Shown here: in pieces, positions 63,671 to 64,000 of the stretch
Position numbering within the stretch: position 1 is the first letter of the stretch
Layout of the letters: each line of letters begins with the position of its first letter
Source of the DNA: Serratia rubidaea
GTDB lineage: Bacteria; Pseudomonadota; Gammaproteobacteria; Enterobacterales; Enterobacteriaceae
Direction of reading: 5' to 3'
Length of the DNA stretch: 64,000 nt
NCBI GenBank assembly: GCA_901472405.1
Contig: LR590463.1
Span: forward strand, 2,046,001-2,110,000
Translations under genes and position numbers: made by a program
Notes under the pieces: generated by a model
Seen by the model: the letters and a program-made list of their open reading frames with translations, nothing else
Databases searched by the model: none
Told to the model about the DNA's origin: nothing

Positions 63671-63804
63671 GCCGTAAAATCCTTCCGTGGGATGTGCAGA
63701 TTGGTAGCAAATTAATATCTTAATCCACATGGGGCGATAATATGTATTTCCACGCGGAGCGTTAAAATAAGAGGGTAACGTTAATTAACCTTCATATATA
63801 GACC

Positions 63805-63824
63805 AAAAACGGGGCCGCAGCCCC
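63805..63824 (-). terminator. Terminator of the small lipoprotein gene
   Basis: On the minus strand GGGGC, loop TGCG, GCCCC followed by GTTTTT; it lies directly after the lipoprotein stop. Confidence 0.7.
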
Positions 63825-63829
63825 TGATA

Positions 63830-63970
63830 TTAGCGGTGGCGATAGTCCCCACGCGGGCCGCCGTGGCCTCCGTCGTGCGGTCCACCGCCGCCATGCGGGC
63901 CGAAGCAGCAGGCGCTCAGCAGGGTGGTGAGCAGGACGACGCCGGCCAGGGCGACAATACGTTTAGTCAT
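63830..63970 (-). CDS. Small Gly/His-rich lipoprotein (46 aa)
   Basis: MTKRIVALAGVVLLTTLL then SACC: a lipoprotein signal with a lipobox LSAC (Cys at residue 21). The mature peptide is only about 26 residues, rich in Gly, His, Pro and Arg (GPHGGGGPHDGGHGGPRG), and looks able to bind metal. The ATG at 63970 is preceded by GGGAAA about 7 bases away. A terminator follows. No function known; the His/Gly pattern is the only clue. Confidence 0.6.
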   Translation of the reverse strand: MTKRIVALAGVVLLTTLLSACCFGPHGGGGPHDGGHGGPRGDYRHR

Positions 63971-64000
63971 AATCAATTTCCCGGTTGCAAGGTTTAACGA

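Overview
The window looks like a chromosomal segment of a GC-rich member of the Enterobacterales, most like Serratia or a close relative such as Gibbsiella. This rests on gene order (rsmF-letB-letA / msrC-proQ-prc-htpX / yebQ-kdgR; tcyP-ydjM ... hxpB-yniB-yniA; thrS-infC-rpmI-rplT-pheM-pheST-ihfA), on near-identity of HtpX, KdgR, ThrS and IhfA to the enteric proteins as I remember them, and on a sitABCD metal importer.

Layout. 0.4-9.1 kb is a gallate (4,5-cleavage) catabolic island: two operons (galB-galC-galD-dehydrogenase and transporter-galA-amidohydrolase-aroQ) around a LysR-type regulator that carries two DNA-binding domains. The pathway ends in pyruvate and oxaloacetate. It is followed by pckA, which uses oxaloacetate, and a 2-hydroxycarboxylate transporter. 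13.0-15.0 kb holds small unknown proteins, an ASCH protein and a C39-like peptidase. 15.1-29.1 kb is conserved core (yebV, rsmF, letBA, msrC, proQ, prc, htpX, yebQ, kdgR), with two candidate small membrane proteins between prc and htpX. 29.3-32.5 kb carries DUF1493 and phnR/phnW/phnX for 2-aminoethylphosphonate use. 32.5-39.1 kb is the tcyP-ydjM...hxpB-yniBA block, with kduI-kduD inserted in it under an apparent KdgR box. 39.3-45.4 kb has a MocR regulator, a DMT exporter and Fur-box-linked sitABCD. 45.5-50.8 kb has an apparently toxin-less GhoS-like gene, emtA and a three-subunit periplasmic gluconate-type dehydrogenase. 51.2-55.7 kb is accessory: an amino-acid permease, a solitary iron-complex binding protein, a small membrane protein and a beta-helix protein flanked by similar hairpins. 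56.0-63.3 kb is the translation operon with its thrS leader hairpin, the ATT start of infC and the pheM attenuator.

Regulatory links visible in the sequence: kdgR is encoded here together with a perfect KdgR-type palindrome upstream of kduID; a GntR/UTRA operator overlaps the phnW transcription start; ydjM has a LexA-type box; sitA has a strong Fur box.

Quality warning: about 27 genes, including essential ones (thrS, pheT) and ihfA, have single-base frame breaks, mostly a lost or gained base in a short homopolymer run. These are almost certainly sequencing or assembly errors. I therefore give full spans for such genes and call none of them a true pseudogene. I saw no tRNA, rRNA, CRISPR array, insertion sequence or prophage module.
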